From Deltaproteobacteria bacterium (GTDB lineage: Bacteria; Desulfobacterota; Desulfobulbia; Desulfobulbales; SURF-16): a stretch of 61,954 nucleotides of DNA. Below, in pieces: positions 36,345 to 44,652 of this stretch (within the stretch, counting starts at the first letter, position 1; each line of letters begins with the position of its first letter). The stretch covers positions 1-61,954 of the forward strand of contig JACRCD010000067.1 in the NCBI GenBank assembly GCA_016219175.1, in the 5' to 3' direction. A model generated the notes under the pieces. The model saw only the letters and a program-made list of their open reading frames with translations, searched no databases and was not told the origin of the DNA. The position numbers and the translations under genes are program-made.

Positions 36345-37481
36345 TTAATACATTTCCTCGGCGTCTTCACTGCTCAGCTCCGCAAGGGAGAGCTTCTTGC
36401 TGTCCATTTGCTTCCAGACATAGGCAATATAAGCAAGGACAAATGGAACACTTAAGGCTACATAGGTCATGGCCGTCAGGGTATAGTGGCTGCTCGATGC
36501 ATTATAAATTGTCAAGCTGCTCTGCGGATCAAAGCTTGACGGGTAAAAGGCGGTATCGTTGAAGCCTGCCAGGAAAAAAACGGCCAGTCCGACAAGGACG
36601 GTGCCGATGCCGGAAAACCAGATGCCATTGTTTTTATTCTTGAAACAGGTGAGAGCAACTCCGTAAATCACCAGAATCAAACCAACCAGGAGCAAAAGCA
36701 GGGTAACGGGGTTGCCCAGGAGGTTCTGCAGGTATTTGGCGTTCTGCAGGAAGATCTCGCCTGTTGCAGGGTTAAGGGCATAGCCCTTCATAAAAAGAAG
36801 ATTGGCAACAACATAGAGCAGAAACGGCAGGGACCAGAGGAAACTTTTCCAGGCTGATTTCCGGCAACGGTCGGCCAGAGCCGCGTGTTCAACATTGTTG
36901 ATCAGATACATGGCGCCAAGTACCCGGGCATTGAAAACCAGGAATAGACCAAGGGAAAGATTGAAAAAATTTCTTGCCGCCTCCAGTCCCCGGTATGGGG
37001 TTTGCCATGTCACCTGATTGTAGTCATTTAAGGAGAAGCTGGAACCGGTAAAGAAGGTGCCGACCGCCGCGCCAATGAGGAGAATGCCGACACTGCCGTT
37101 AATGAACAGAAAGGCCTCATAGGTTGTGGCGCCGAGAAAATTGCCGGGTTTTTTCCGGTATTCGTAGCTGACGGCCTGGACGATAAAGGTAAACAGGATC
37201 AGCATCCAGACCCAGTACGCTCCGCCGAAACTGGTGGCGTAAAATTTGGGAAAGGCGGCGAAAAGAGCGCCGCCGAAAAGCACCAGGGTGGTAAAGGTCA
37301 GTTCCCATTTCCGGCCGAGGGAATTGATGATCAACGCCTTTTCCTCCGCGTCCCTGGGCACGGTAAAAAGAAGGGTCTGGCCGCCCTGGACAAAGGTGAG
37401 AAAAAGAAACAGCGAGCCAACCAGGGAGGCAATGATCCACCAGATTTGCTGCAGGGTCGAATAATCAAGATTTCCGATCAT
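36345..37481 (-). CDS. cydB: Cytochrome bd ubiquinol oxidase subunit II
   Basis: 378 residues, the normal CydB length, with about nine membrane helices. Seen: the N-terminal TLQQIWWIIASLVGSLFLFL, GRKWELTFTTLVLFGGALFAAFPKFYA and the C-terminal YTLTAMTYVALSVPFVLAYI, typical of the family. Known: CydB is the second large subunit of the quinol oxidase that reduces O2 at high affinity without proton pumping. It begins one base after the cydA stop, so the two are tightly coupled. In an otherwise anaerobe-like gene set, it would protect against oxygen. Confidence 0.95.
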   Translation of the reverse strand: MIGNLDYSTLQQIWWIIASLVGSLFLFLTFVQGGQTLLFTVPRDAEEKALIINSLGRKWELTFTTLVLFGGALFAAFPKFYATSFGGAYWVWMLILFTFIVQAVSYEYRKKPGNFLGATTYEAFLFINGSVGILLIGAAVGTFFTGSSFSLNDYNQVTWQTPYRGLEAARNFFNLSLGLFLVFNARVLGAMYLINNVEHAALADRCRKSAWKSFLWSLPFLLYVVANLLFMKGYALNPATGEIFLQNAKYLQNLLGNPVTLLLLLVGLILVIYGVALTCFKNKNNGIWFSGIGTVLVGLAVFFLAGFNDTAFYPSSFDPQSSLTIYNASSSHYTLTAMTYVALSVPFVLAYIAYVWKQMDSKKLSLAELSSEDAEEMY

Positions 37482-37482
37482 T

Positions 37483-39018
37483 TTAATTTTCCTCCGGGCC
37501 GATTTTGATTTGTTTCAGCATGATACTTATTTCAGCAATCATCAACAGCGTGAAAAGGGCGAGAAAAATAAAAAAAGTTGTCTGCACCGTACCGGTGGTA
37601 AGGTTGGAGTTCGCCACCGTGACCGGCAGCAGCCCCTGGATCGCCCATGGCTGCCGGCCAACCTCGGCAAGGACCCATCCGGCCTGCTGGCCGATGTATC
37701 CCAGAGGAATACACAGTATGCCGAGGCTCAGCAGCCAACTCTGATAGGAAAGCGTCCCTTTGGCCTGGAAATAAAGAAAAAAGAGGAAGACAAGCGGGAA
37801 AATAGTCCCTGTTATCACCATAATATGGAAGGCATAAAAGGTAATACCCACCGGCGGCACAGCCTCGGCCGGTTTGTTCAGATAGCCGTATCCCAGATTA
37901 TCCTGATAATCGCCAAACGCTTTGAGGGCGGCGTTGGCGATGTCTTTATCCCCTGCTTTCCGGGCCTCCTTGTAAGTTCGCAGCAATTCAACCGCGATCT
38001 TGCCTTTTTCAATCCTTTCCTCCGCGCCAATAATGTTGTGCTCTTTGTTGCCGAAGACAAGGTCGTTGACCCCCGGCACGAAGGAGCCGGCCTCACGGTT
38101 GGCCAGCAGCGACAAAAGACCGGGGATCTTGAGCTCAACGGCGAAAGGGGCCTGTTTGTCGCCCGGCTCTTTTGCCGCGTTGATCAGCCCGGCGGCGATA
38201 AGGGGGGCGCTGGTCCGGCCATCGTAAAGCCCTTCCATGGCCGCAAGCTTCATGGGCTGCCTCTGGGCAACGCTATAGGCGGCTTCATCCCCGGTGAACG
38301 CAACATAGGCTGAAGAAAGCAGGCCAAAGACCGAGGCGACGATGATGCTTCTTCTGGCCATGACCTGGTGGCGTTCTTGCAAGAGATACCAGGAGGAGAT
38401 GCCGAGCACGAAAAGAGAGGCCAGCAGGAATCCCGAGCTGGTGGCGTGGGTGAATTTGCTGATGGCCACCGGTGAGAAAAGCACCTCCCAGAAATTCTGC
38501 ATTTCGAAACGAGCCGTGTCCGGATTGAACCGCATGCCGACAGGGTACTGCATCCAGCCGTTGGCGACAAGGATCCACAGGGCGGAAAGGTTGGAGCCGA
38601 TAGCCACCATCCAGGTGGAGAAAAGATGAAATCCTTTGGAGACCCTGTTCCAGCCGAAAAACATGACGGCAAAAAAGGTGGCTTCAAGAAAAAAGGCAAA
38701 GATGCCTTCAACCGCCAGGGGAGCGCCGAAGATATCGCCCACCATCCAGGAATAGTTTGACCAGTTCGTGCCGAATTCAAATTCCATGATGATGCCGGTG
38801 GCAACGCCGATGGCAAAATTAATACCGAACAGGGTCATCCAGAATTTGGTAATGCGTTTCCATTCCTCATTAGCCGTGCGCACATAGATGCTTTCGAAAA
38901 ATGCCACGAGAAAGGAAAGCCCCAGGGTAAGGGGGACAAAAACCCAGTGGTACATGGCCGTGAGAGCAAACTGGGCTCGGGCCCAGTTGACCTGAGATAG
39001 ATCGATGTGTTCAACCAT
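37483..39018 (-). CDS. cydA: Cytochrome bd ubiquinol oxidase subunit I
   Basis: 511 residues with about nine helices. Seen: NWARAQFALTAMYHWVFVPL with the haem b595 ligand at His24, the WSNYSWMVGDIFGAPLAVEG and FFLEATFFAVMFFGW helices, the segment NGWMQYPVGMRFNPDTARFE preceding a second haem ligand, and a quinol-binding loop region near 250-330. Known: CydA binds all three haems and the quinol site. The start codon overlaps the stop of the DUF4492 gene by one base (TAATG type), and cydB follows at once, so this is a three- to four-gene operon. Confidence 0.97.
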   Translation of the reverse strand: MVEHIDLSQVNWARAQFALTAMYHWVFVPLTLGLSFLVAFFESIYVRTANEEWKRITKFWMTLFGINFAIGVATGIIMEFEFGTNWSNYSWMVGDIFGAPLAVEGIFAFFLEATFFAVMFFGWNRVSKGFHLFSTWMVAIGSNLSALWILVANGWMQYPVGMRFNPDTARFEMQNFWEVLFSPVAISKFTHATSSGFLLASLFVLGISSWYLLQERHQVMARRSIIVASVFGLLSSAYVAFTGDEAAYSVAQRQPMKLAAMEGLYDGRTSAPLIAAGLINAAKEPGDKQAPFAVELKIPGLLSLLANREAGSFVPGVNDLVFGNKEHNIIGAEERIEKGKIAVELLRTYKEARKAGDKDIANAALKAFGDYQDNLGYGYLNKPAEAVPPVGITFYAFHIMVITGTIFPLVFLFFLYFQAKGTLSYQSWLLSLGILCIPLGYIGQQAGWVLAEVGRQPWAIQGLLPVTVANSNLTTGTVQTTFFIFLALFTLLMIAEISIMLKQIKIGPEEN

Positions 39019-39248
39019 TACAACCTCCGCTGTTTTTTGTTTTGAGGGAGCTTGGTGATGTTGCCAAAAACATGGTCAGCCCTCTCCTCGTCATTTGCAA
39101 AATTTGTTTCTAGATAGTTTGGGAAAAAAAAGAGTTTCAGGATTGCAAACATGATGAAAAGTTTGATGAAGATAATCGTCCACAGTTTGCGGCCGGTTTT
39201 CATGGACCGGAATCCGTCCGCGTAAAAAAGGATAATTCGTTTCAGCAT
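39018..39248 (-). CDS. DUF4492 small membrane protein, first gene of the cyd operon
   Basis: About 76 residues. Seen: LKRIILFYADGFRSMKTGRK, then one hydrophobic helix LWTIIFIKLFIMFAILKLFFF and a charged tail. Known: DUF4492 proteins with this FYxDGFRxMxxGRxLW pattern are regularly encoded directly upstream of cydA in anaerobic and microaerophilic bacteria, function unsettled. Start: ATG at 39248 (a TTG two codons earlier is possible); no strong ribosome-binding site. Its stop overlaps the cydA start by one base. Inference: assembly or accessory factor for the bd oxidase. Confidence 0.88.
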   Translation of the reverse strand: MLKRIILFYADGFRSMKTGRKLWTIIFIKLFIMFAILKLFFFPNYLETNFANDEERADHVFGNITKLPQNKKQRRL

Positions 39249-39431
39249 GTTCAATTAATAATAGTTATTAAATTAGGCAAAAGTATTGAAAATCATACTG
39301 CTTGTCAAGTAGAATCCTATTTCAAGAGAGTAAAAGTCAAGAAAAAAATAAGGGAACGGGCAAGTGAGGGGGGGAACGGTCTGTAATAAAGAGGAGGAGG
39401 GTAGAAATATTTTAGGAGAATCCGGGAGGTA

Positions 39432-40481
39432 TTATCCTTCGATGCCGTATTCCTTGATCTTGTATAAAAGTGCGGGGAGGCTGATTTCGAGGAGGCTTGC
39501 CGCCTTGGTCTTGTTGCCTTTCGTTTCGGCCAGGGCCTTTGTGATGAGCTGCTTTTCAAGCTTTTTGGCGTTGGTCTTGATGGAGAATTCGTCCCAGAAA
39601 AAAATGTCATCAACATGGGCGGAGCCACTTTGCCGCAAGAGTTCCGGCGGGAGAACCTCCGTGGTTAAAACGTCCTGCTCCGCCAGCACCATGCTTCTTT
39701 CCACCACATTTTCCAGTTCTCGGACATTGCCTGGCCAGTCGTAGTTCATCAGCCTCTGCAAGCATTCGCTATGCACATTTTTGATTTCCAGCCCCAGGCG
39801 GGTATTATATTTTTGCACGAAGTGTTCAACCAGGAGGGGGATATCTTCCCTGCGCTCGCGGAGAGGAGGAACTTCTATGGTCAGGACGTTGATTCTGTAA
39901 AAGAGGTCTTCCCGGAAAAGGCCTTTATTGACCATGTCGCCGAGATGCCTGGCTGTAGCCGTAATAATCCGCACATCCACCTTGACTGTTTTGCTGTCGC
40001 CTAAAGGTCGGATTTCGTCTTCCTGCAAGGCCCTGAGCAGTTTTACCTGCAGGGAGAGGGGGAGTTCGCCCATCTCGTCAAGAAAAAGGGTGCCGCCGTC
40101 AGCCTCTTCAAAAAGGCCCTTTTTCACTTTGTAGGCATCGGTAAAAGCGCCTTTGACATGTCCGAACAGTTCGCTTTCCAGCAAGGTTTCCGGAATGCCT
40201 CCGCAATTCACGTCAATCATGGGATTGTCGCGGCGGCGGCTGTTGTAATGAATAGCCTTGGCAATCAGCTCTTTGCCCGTGCCGGATTCACCGGTAATAA
40301 GGATTGAAGTTTTATAATCGGCAATTTTTTTGACGGTTTTAAAAATTGCCTGCATTCTGTGGCTTCTGGCTATTATATTGGCGAAGCTGTATGGGGGAGG
40401 GGGGACTTCCATAATCAATTTTTTGGGTTGCTCCTGATAATCTTTACTCTGCGGGCTGTCCACCTGAGTACTTACTTGCAT
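39432..40481 (-). CDS. Sigma-54-dependent activator without receiver domain
   Basis: About 349 residues. Seen: a ~40-residue N-terminus, an AAA+ domain with Walker A GESGTGKE, Walker B TLFLDEMGE and R-finger region GLFREDLFYRI, then a Fis helix-turn-helix (NKTKAASLLEISLPALLYKI). Odd: the sigma-54 contact loop reads GAFTDAYK instead of GAFTGA. Known: the loop inserts into sigma-54, and Gly-to-Asp at that site is tolerated in some natural families but changes activity in others. With no receiver domain, control must be by expression level or a partner protein. Start: ATG at 40481, 16 bases after the prepilin peptidase stop, with no good ribosome-binding site, which suggests readthrough coupling. 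Confidence 0.9.
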   Translation of the reverse strand: MQVSTQVDSPQSKDYQEQPKKLIMEVPPPPYSFANIIARSHRMQAIFKTVKKIADYKTSILITGESGTGKELIAKAIHYNSRRRDNPMIDVNCGGIPETLLESELFGHVKGAFTDAYKVKKGLFEEADGGTLFLDEMGELPLSLQVKLLRALQEDEIRPLGDSKTVKVDVRIITATARHLGDMVNKGLFREDLFYRINVLTIEVPPLRERREDIPLLVEHFVQKYNTRLGLEIKNVHSECLQRLMNYDWPGNVRELENVVERSMVLAEQDVLTTEVLPPELLRQSGSAHVDDIFFWDEFSIKTNAKKLEKQLITKALAETKGNKTKAASLLEISLPALLYKIKEYGIEG

Positions 40482-40497
40482 ATCACAATACCATAAG

Positions 40498-41280
40498 CTA
40501 ACCCGTGAGTAAAAGGGATCGCATAAAAAATTGGATATAAGTCTCGAAAAAGAGATAAAGCAAGGCCCCGGCGGCCAGGAAGGGACCATAAGGAATAACG
40601 GTTTGCCCTCCTTTTTTCTGTTTGATCATGGCGGCTAGCCCTGCCAGCGAGCCCAGAAATGCGCTGCTGAAAATGACAAAGGGCAGCGACTGGTATCCCA
40701 GAAAAGCACCTATCATGGCCAGCAGCTTTATGTCCCCTCCTCCCATGCCTACCCGCTTGGTGAAAAAATAGTAGCCGTAGGATATGATAAAAAGGATCCC
40801 GCCGCCCAAAAAAATGCCCAGCCCCGAGTCAGTCCAGGAAATGGCGGGGTTGAGAAAGGAACAGGCGAAGCCGGCAAGGATACCGGGCAGGCTGATGATA
40901 TCGGGAATGATCTGATGTCTGAAGTCGATGACGATGATGACCAGCAGCGCCGCGGTAAAGAGGAAAAAGCCGACAAACGGCCAGGGGAAGGGGAAAAAAT
41001 GAAATAATGCCAGGGAGAAGAGCCCCATGGACAATTCAACCAGGGGGTACTGCCAGGAAATGGGACATTTGCAGTAGCGGCATTTTCTTCTGAGGAAAAT
41101 AAAACTGAATAGAGGTATATTGTCATACCACTTGAGCGGTGTTTTACATTCCGGGCAGTGGGAAGCGGGATAAACGACGGACTGATCCGGCTCGGGTATC
41201 CGGAGAATCGCCACATTAAGAAAGCTGCCGATGATGGCGCCAAACAGAAAGGAGATGAGGTAACCTGGATGTATGGTCAT
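40498..41280 (-). CDS. pilD: Type IV prepilin peptidase / N-methyltransferase
   Basis: About 260 residues. Seen: GSFLNVAILRIP near the N-terminus, a cytoplasmic loop with CPECKTPLKWYDNIP and CRYCKCPISWQYPLVE (two CxxC pairs), and both catalytic aspartates in IDFRHQIIPD and MGGGDIKLLAMIGAFLG, with about eight helices. Known: PilD cleaves and methylates type IV pilins and type II secretion pseudopilins at the inner membrane. Start: ATG at 41280; the frame is open further upstream to 41379 but only with TTG/GTG starts. No pilus structural genes are in the window. A sigma-54 activator follows. Confidence 0.92.
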   Translation of the reverse strand: MTIHPGYLISFLFGAIIGSFLNVAILRIPEPDQSVVYPASHCPECKTPLKWYDNIPLFSFIFLRRKCRYCKCPISWQYPLVELSMGLFSLALFHFFPFPWPFVGFFLFTAALLVIIVIDFRHQIIPDIISLPGILAGFACSFLNPAISWTDSGLGIFLGGGILFIISYGYYFFTKRVGMGGGDIKLLAMIGAFLGYQSLPFVIFSSAFLGSLAGLAAMIKQKKGGQTVIPYGPFLAAGALLYLFFETYIQFFMRSLLLTG

Positions 41281-41422
41281 GGTATATTGGTTGGGTTTTG
41301 TCGCCGTTTTGCCGGGCTGGGCTTGCACATGATAAAAAATATTGTTAAGAATACCATAAAATTCATTTAGGTCATACAATGAAAAATGATCGATTCAGCG
41401 GGCCGCTTCCAAGGAGAAACAA

Positions 41423-42676
41423 GTGATTCAACTATCCATCGACGAGTCAATCAAAAGGCTCAAGGTAGAAATTATTGCGCAGGATTGGGGGCTGAGCGAG
41501 AAAAGGATTGATTTGCTGGAGTCGGCCTTTTCCTGCCTGAAGCAGCGCTTTAAAAATAGAAAGGCGGCCCATGCCATCCTGATCATGGCGGGTAGTGTTT
41601 TGGAGTATGTGAAGAAGAAAGGGGAAAGCACGCCCGCGGAGTCCATTGATTTTCTCAAAGAGGCAATGGCGCATGTGGTCAATCTGTACGAATCGGATGA
41701 GCTGGATCTGGAAAAGGACGAGAAGCTGTTCAAGGGACTCTACTTCCGGTTCAATGCCCTAAAAGAAAAAATCAGGGCGGGGAAGAGACAGGGCGCCGGA
41801 GAGCAGGCCGGCTCCCAGGGCGCACAATTAACTTCCGAGGCAAGGGACGGGCAGCAGGATGACTTTGATGATGAGGTGTTAGTGCCGGAAAATATTGATC
41901 AGCTGCGGGAAAAAGTCCTGAATCTGCGGCAAAACGATCTAGAGCTCGATAGTGCCGAGGTTGACCGGTTGGTGCATGATCTCCAATCTTCTCTGGAGCG
42001 AGCTGAATATGTCGGCGAGACAATCCGGCAGCTGTTGACGGAGCTTTTGCACGTCAGGAAAGGTGTAAGTGAAGAAAATGCCAAGGAAGATTCCTTGCCG
42101 GCAGAGGAGGCATTCCTGCCTGGTATTGCGGGAGAAAGCAGCGTTCCGGCCGCGCGGCAAGACTCGGAGGATCATTCCATAAAGAATTGCCCTGCCGCCG
42201 AGCTTCGAGCAATTAAACTGGCGGGACGCCAGGTATATATCCAGGAAAATGCCATTGCCCTGATACGGGAGGTGACAAAGGACAATCTCAAGGGGTATTT
42301 GAAGAACAGCAATGTTCCTTTAAAGGATTTTGGCGGGTTATTCAAGGGGTTGGCCAAGCAGTTCAGGGGGTCGCTGGCGAATATTCCCGATAAAAAACTG
42401 AAAAAACTTTCCCTGCCGATTATGGTCCCCACCGGGCATTCTCTTCCTGATATTCCCGATGAGAATGGTGCGCACATGATTTTTTTGACAAATGGACAGT
42501 GGAATGGCGTTATTATCTGTTCGGACGTGTTGGCGGAAACCGTTACCATGGTTAAATTTAAAAAGGCCAAGAATGGTGATTTTGTGGGAGTCGGTTTTTC
42601 GGAGCGGGGCGCTGAACTTCCTCTGCTGAATGTTGTTTCGGTTTTGCGGCGGGAAGGCTTCCTGACAATGGTCTAA
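41423..42676 (+). CDS. Unrecognised two-domain protein with charged central linker
   Basis: 417 residues, cytoplasmic, no signal or membrane helix. Seen: an all-helical N-terminal domain (about 1-120; IDESIKRLKVEIIAQDWGLS, ILIMAGSVLEYVKKKGES), a low-complexity acidic linker (about 120-155), a coiled-coil-like segment (about 155-205), another acidic linker, and a C-terminal alpha/beta part (about 255-417; IFLTNGQWNGVIICSDVLAE, PLLNVVSVLRREG) loosely recalling an adaptor or PilZ/CheW-like barrel. I cannot assign a family. GTG start at 41423 with AAGGAG upstream. It is divergent from pilD and followed by a PilZ gene, so a role in pilus or surface signalling is a possibility, not a conclusion. 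Confidence 0.75.
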   Translation: MIQLSIDESIKRLKVEIIAQDWGLSEKRIDLLESAFSCLKQRFKNRKAAHAILIMAGSVLEYVKKKGESTPAESIDFLKEAMAHVVNLYESDELDLEKDEKLFKGLYFRFNALKEKIRAGKRQGAGEQAGSQGAQLTSEARDGQQDDFDDEVLVPENIDQLREKVLNLRQNDLELDSAEVDRLVHDLQSSLERAEYVGETIRQLLTELLHVRKGVSEENAKEDSLPAEEAFLPGIAGESSVPAARQDSEDHSIKNCPAAELRAIKLAGRQVYIQENAIALIREVTKDNLKGYLKNSNVPLKDFGGLFKGLAKQFRGSLANIPDKKLKKLSLPIMVPTGHSLPDIPDENGAHMIFLTNGQWNGVIICSDVLAETVTMVKFKKAKNGDFVGVGFSERGAELPLLNVVSVLRREGFLTMV

Positions 42677-42827
42677 TTCCAATTTCAAATCAAAAGTAGA
42701 ACGCGAAAGCAAGCGAGCAGCGACGCGACAGTACAATGAGTACGGCAAGGAGCCGCGCAGCGCAGCCGATTCAGTTCAATACCCCCTTGAGGGGTACAAA
42801 GTTATACAAATGATTTGGAATTGGAAT
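42676..42827. repeat. 152-bp element with 16-bp terminal inverted repeats
   Basis: TTCCAATTTCAAATCA (42677-42692) and TGATTTGGAATTGGAA (42811-42826) are inverted repeats with one mismatch. The interior is GC-rich and includes a perfect small hairpin TACCCCCTTGAGGGGTA near 42780-42796. The left end begins at the last base of the stop codon of the preceding gene. No coding capacity. It is unrelated in sequence to the 183-bp family and is inferred to be a second MITE-like element. Confidence 0.75.
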
Positions 42828-42852
42828 AATATGCTTTAAGCGGGGGATAACT

Positions 42853-43236
42853 ATGGCACATGAGGAAAAACGTAAAAATACCCGGGTTTTTTTTCATACA
42901 ACAGCCTCGGTCCGTTTTGCGGAGGATTTTTTTGACCAGCTTGAAATAAGGGACTTGAGCCTGAAAGGGGTTTATGTTGAAGGAGTTTTGGGACACCGTT
43001 CCGGCGAGCATTGCGATATTGCCCTTTTTTTGTCTGGAACCAGTAGTGAAGTGAAATTGTCCATGACAGGAGAGGTGATCAGGACAGATGGGCGCGGCGC
43101 CGGGATACGTTTTTCCGAAATCGACATAGACACTTTTTTTCACCTAAAAAACATCGTTTATTATAATGCCGCGGATCCGGACAAACTGGAACGCGACATG
43201 GATGAAATCGTCCCTGACGGGTCGTTTGTCGAATAG
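42853..43236 (+). CDS. PilZ-domain protein
   Basis: 127 residues, a single PilZ domain. Seen: RKNTR at 7-11 (RxxxR c-di-GMP arginines) and DLSLKG near 33-38 (D/N-x-S-x-x-G), the two ligand-binding motifs. Known: PilZ domains bind c-di-GMP and act as adaptors for motility, pili or polysaccharide synthesis. Both motifs are intact, so ligand binding is likely. It lies just behind the 152-bp element and ahead of the thiamine-binding cluster (27-base gap). A weak GGGG-type ribosome-binding site precedes the ATG. Confidence 0.88.
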   Translation: MAHEEKRKNTRVFFHTTASVRFAEDFFDQLEIRDLSLKGVYVEGVLGHRSGEHCDIALFLSGTSSEVKLSMTGEVIRTDGRGAGIRFSEIDIDTFFHLKNIVYYNAADPDKLERDMDEIVPDGSFVE

Positions 43237-43263
43237 CCCTCGCGGTCAGAAAAGGAGCTTGCC

Positions 43264-43584
43264 ATGGCGCTTATGCAGCTGACTATCATTCCCCTGGGCA
43301 CTGAAACCGCAAGCGTGGGTGAGTATGTGGCGGATATCCAGCAGGCGCTGGAGAAGGCCAATGCGCATTTTCAGTTAAACGACATGGGCACCCTCATAGA
43401 AGGAGAGGCTCATGAATTGCTCAACCTGGTTGCGAGCCTTTATGAGCTCCCATTTCAGCGAGGAGCCCGCCGTGTTGTGACCCAGATAGTCATGGATGAC
43501 CGCAGGGATAAACATGTTGGTATAGGCGATAAGATTGATGCCGTGCGGAAAAGAATGAAACCGCAAAAAGCCTCTGAATTATGA
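43264..43584 (+). CDS. MTH1187-family thiamine-binding protein
   Basis: 106 residues. Seen: LTIIPLGTETASVGEYVADI, LNDMGTLIEGEAHELLNLV and an RVVTQIVMDDRRDK strand, matching the MTH1187/YqgV (DUF77) fold. Known: members bind thiamine or related small molecules as tetramers; their cellular role is not established. AAAGGAG stands 8 bases before the ATG. It overlaps the next small gene by 4 bases, making a tight unit with a CXXC mini-protein and a membrane ferredoxin, an arrangement that may point to a redox-linked function. Confidence 0.88.
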   Translation: MALMQLTIIPLGTETASVGEYVADIQQALEKANAHFQLNDMGTLIEGEAHELLNLVASLYELPFQRGARRVVTQIVMDDRRDKHVGIGDKIDAVRKRMKPQKASEL

Positions 43585-43730
43585 AAAAAAAGAAACCGAT
43601 ACAAAAACTTCCCTTTATTGTTCTGGGTTTTTTTCTCATCCTTTTCCTGGCCGGGGTGATGAGCGGGGAGCCTTCCCGGGTGCTGGAACAGTCATGGCAG
43701 ATATGTCTGAGCTGCATGGGGATCGGCTGA
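43581..43730 (+). CDS. CD1871A-type CXXC mini membrane protein
   Basis: 49 residues: a basic start, one hydrophobic helix (LPFIVLGFFLILFLAGVM) and an end reading ICLSCMGIG. Known: short proteins with one helix and a terminal ICLxCxGIG motif are annotated as CD1871A-family CXXC proteins and occur next to membrane 4Fe-4S proteins. It overlaps the preceding gene by 4 bases and is followed by the polyferredoxin after one base. Inference: it is an accessory subunit of that ferredoxin, its two cysteines contributing to redox chemistry or assembly. Confidence 0.85.
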   Translation: MKKKKPIQKLPFIVLGFFLILFLAGVMSGEPSRVLEQSWQICLSCMGIG

Positions 43731-43731
43731 T

Positions 43732-44628
43732 ATGGAACTGGGCCGGAAATGGGTGCAGCTTGTTATCGCCTTTCTGACCAATGGCTACTGGGGGTTTCCC
43801 GTAACCAGAACGATTTACCAGGGGCCGCTGAAGGTGGTTTGCGCTCCCGGACTCAACTGCTACTCCTGCCCGGCGGCTACAAGTTACTGTGCCATTGGCG
43901 CCTTGCAGCAGCTGATGCTGAGCCTGCGTTTCAACCTGGAAAACGGTCAGTATTATCTTGGCTGGTATGTTCTGGGATGTATCGGTGTGCTGGGCGCCTT
44001 TTTCGGCCGGCTCGTCTGCGGCTGGGCCTGCCCTTTCGGTTTTTTTCAGGAACTGCTCTATAAGATTCCCTCGCGCAAATTCTTTGTGCCCCGCCCGTTG
44101 CGTTTTGTCAAATACGGCATGCTTTTTTTTCTGGTTATTCTGCTTCCCCTGTTTGCCGTCAATGATTTTGGCATGGGTATCCCGTGGTTTTGCGAGTACG
44201 TTTGTCCGGCAGGAACCCTTGAGGCCGGCCTCCCCTTGCTCTGGCTGCAGCCTGATCTCAGGAAAACGGTGGGGTTTTTATTTTATAACAAGCTTGCCAT
44301 CCTGGTCGTCTTTGTCGGCTGGAGCGTGGTGGCGAGCCGGCCGTTCTGCCGGGTGGGCTGCCCGCTGGGCGCGTTTTATGGGTTGTTCAGCCGGGTCAGA
44401 TTGGTGAAGCTGCAACTTGATACCGCAAAGTGCACCAACTGTGAAGCGTGTCATTATGTATGTCCCATGGGGGTGAAATTTAATGAGTCTCCTGAAGATG
44501 CGGAATGTATAACCTGTCTAGCCTGTATGGAAAAAGCCTGCAAATTTGACGCGATATCGCTGACTGTGGGGGGGGTCCCGTTACGGGCGGGTGATGTGAG
44601 AAAAACCACGCTCCCTAAGGCTGAATAA
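43732..44628 (+). CDS. Membrane-bound 4Fe-4S polyferredoxin (NapH/YccM type)
   Basis: 298 residues. Seen: several helices with cysteine clusters CYSCPAATSYC, GWACPFGFFQEL, CEYVCPAGT and CRVGCPLGAFYG, then a soluble C-terminal pair of 4Fe-4S motifs CTNCEACHYVCPMG and CITCLACMEKAC. Known: NapH/RnfB-like membrane ferredoxins pass electrons between the quinone pool or ferredoxin and periplasmic or cytoplasmic partners. Which partner is used here is not evident; no reductase lies alongside. Starts one base after the CXXC gene, so it belongs to that operon. Confidence 0.92.
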   Translation: MELGRKWVQLVIAFLTNGYWGFPVTRTIYQGPLKVVCAPGLNCYSCPAATSYCAIGALQQLMLSLRFNLENGQYYLGWYVLGCIGVLGAFFGRLVCGWACPFGFFQELLYKIPSRKFFVPRPLRFVKYGMLFFLVILLPLFAVNDFGMGIPWFCEYVCPAGTLEAGLPLLWLQPDLRKTVGFLFYNKLAILVVFVGWSVVASRPFCRVGCPLGAFYGLFSRVRLVKLQLDTAKCTNCEACHYVCPMGVKFNESPEDAECITCLACMEKACKFDAISLTVGGVPLRAGDVRKTTLPKAE

Positions 44629-44652
44629 AGGAATTTGGATCGGGAGAAAACA

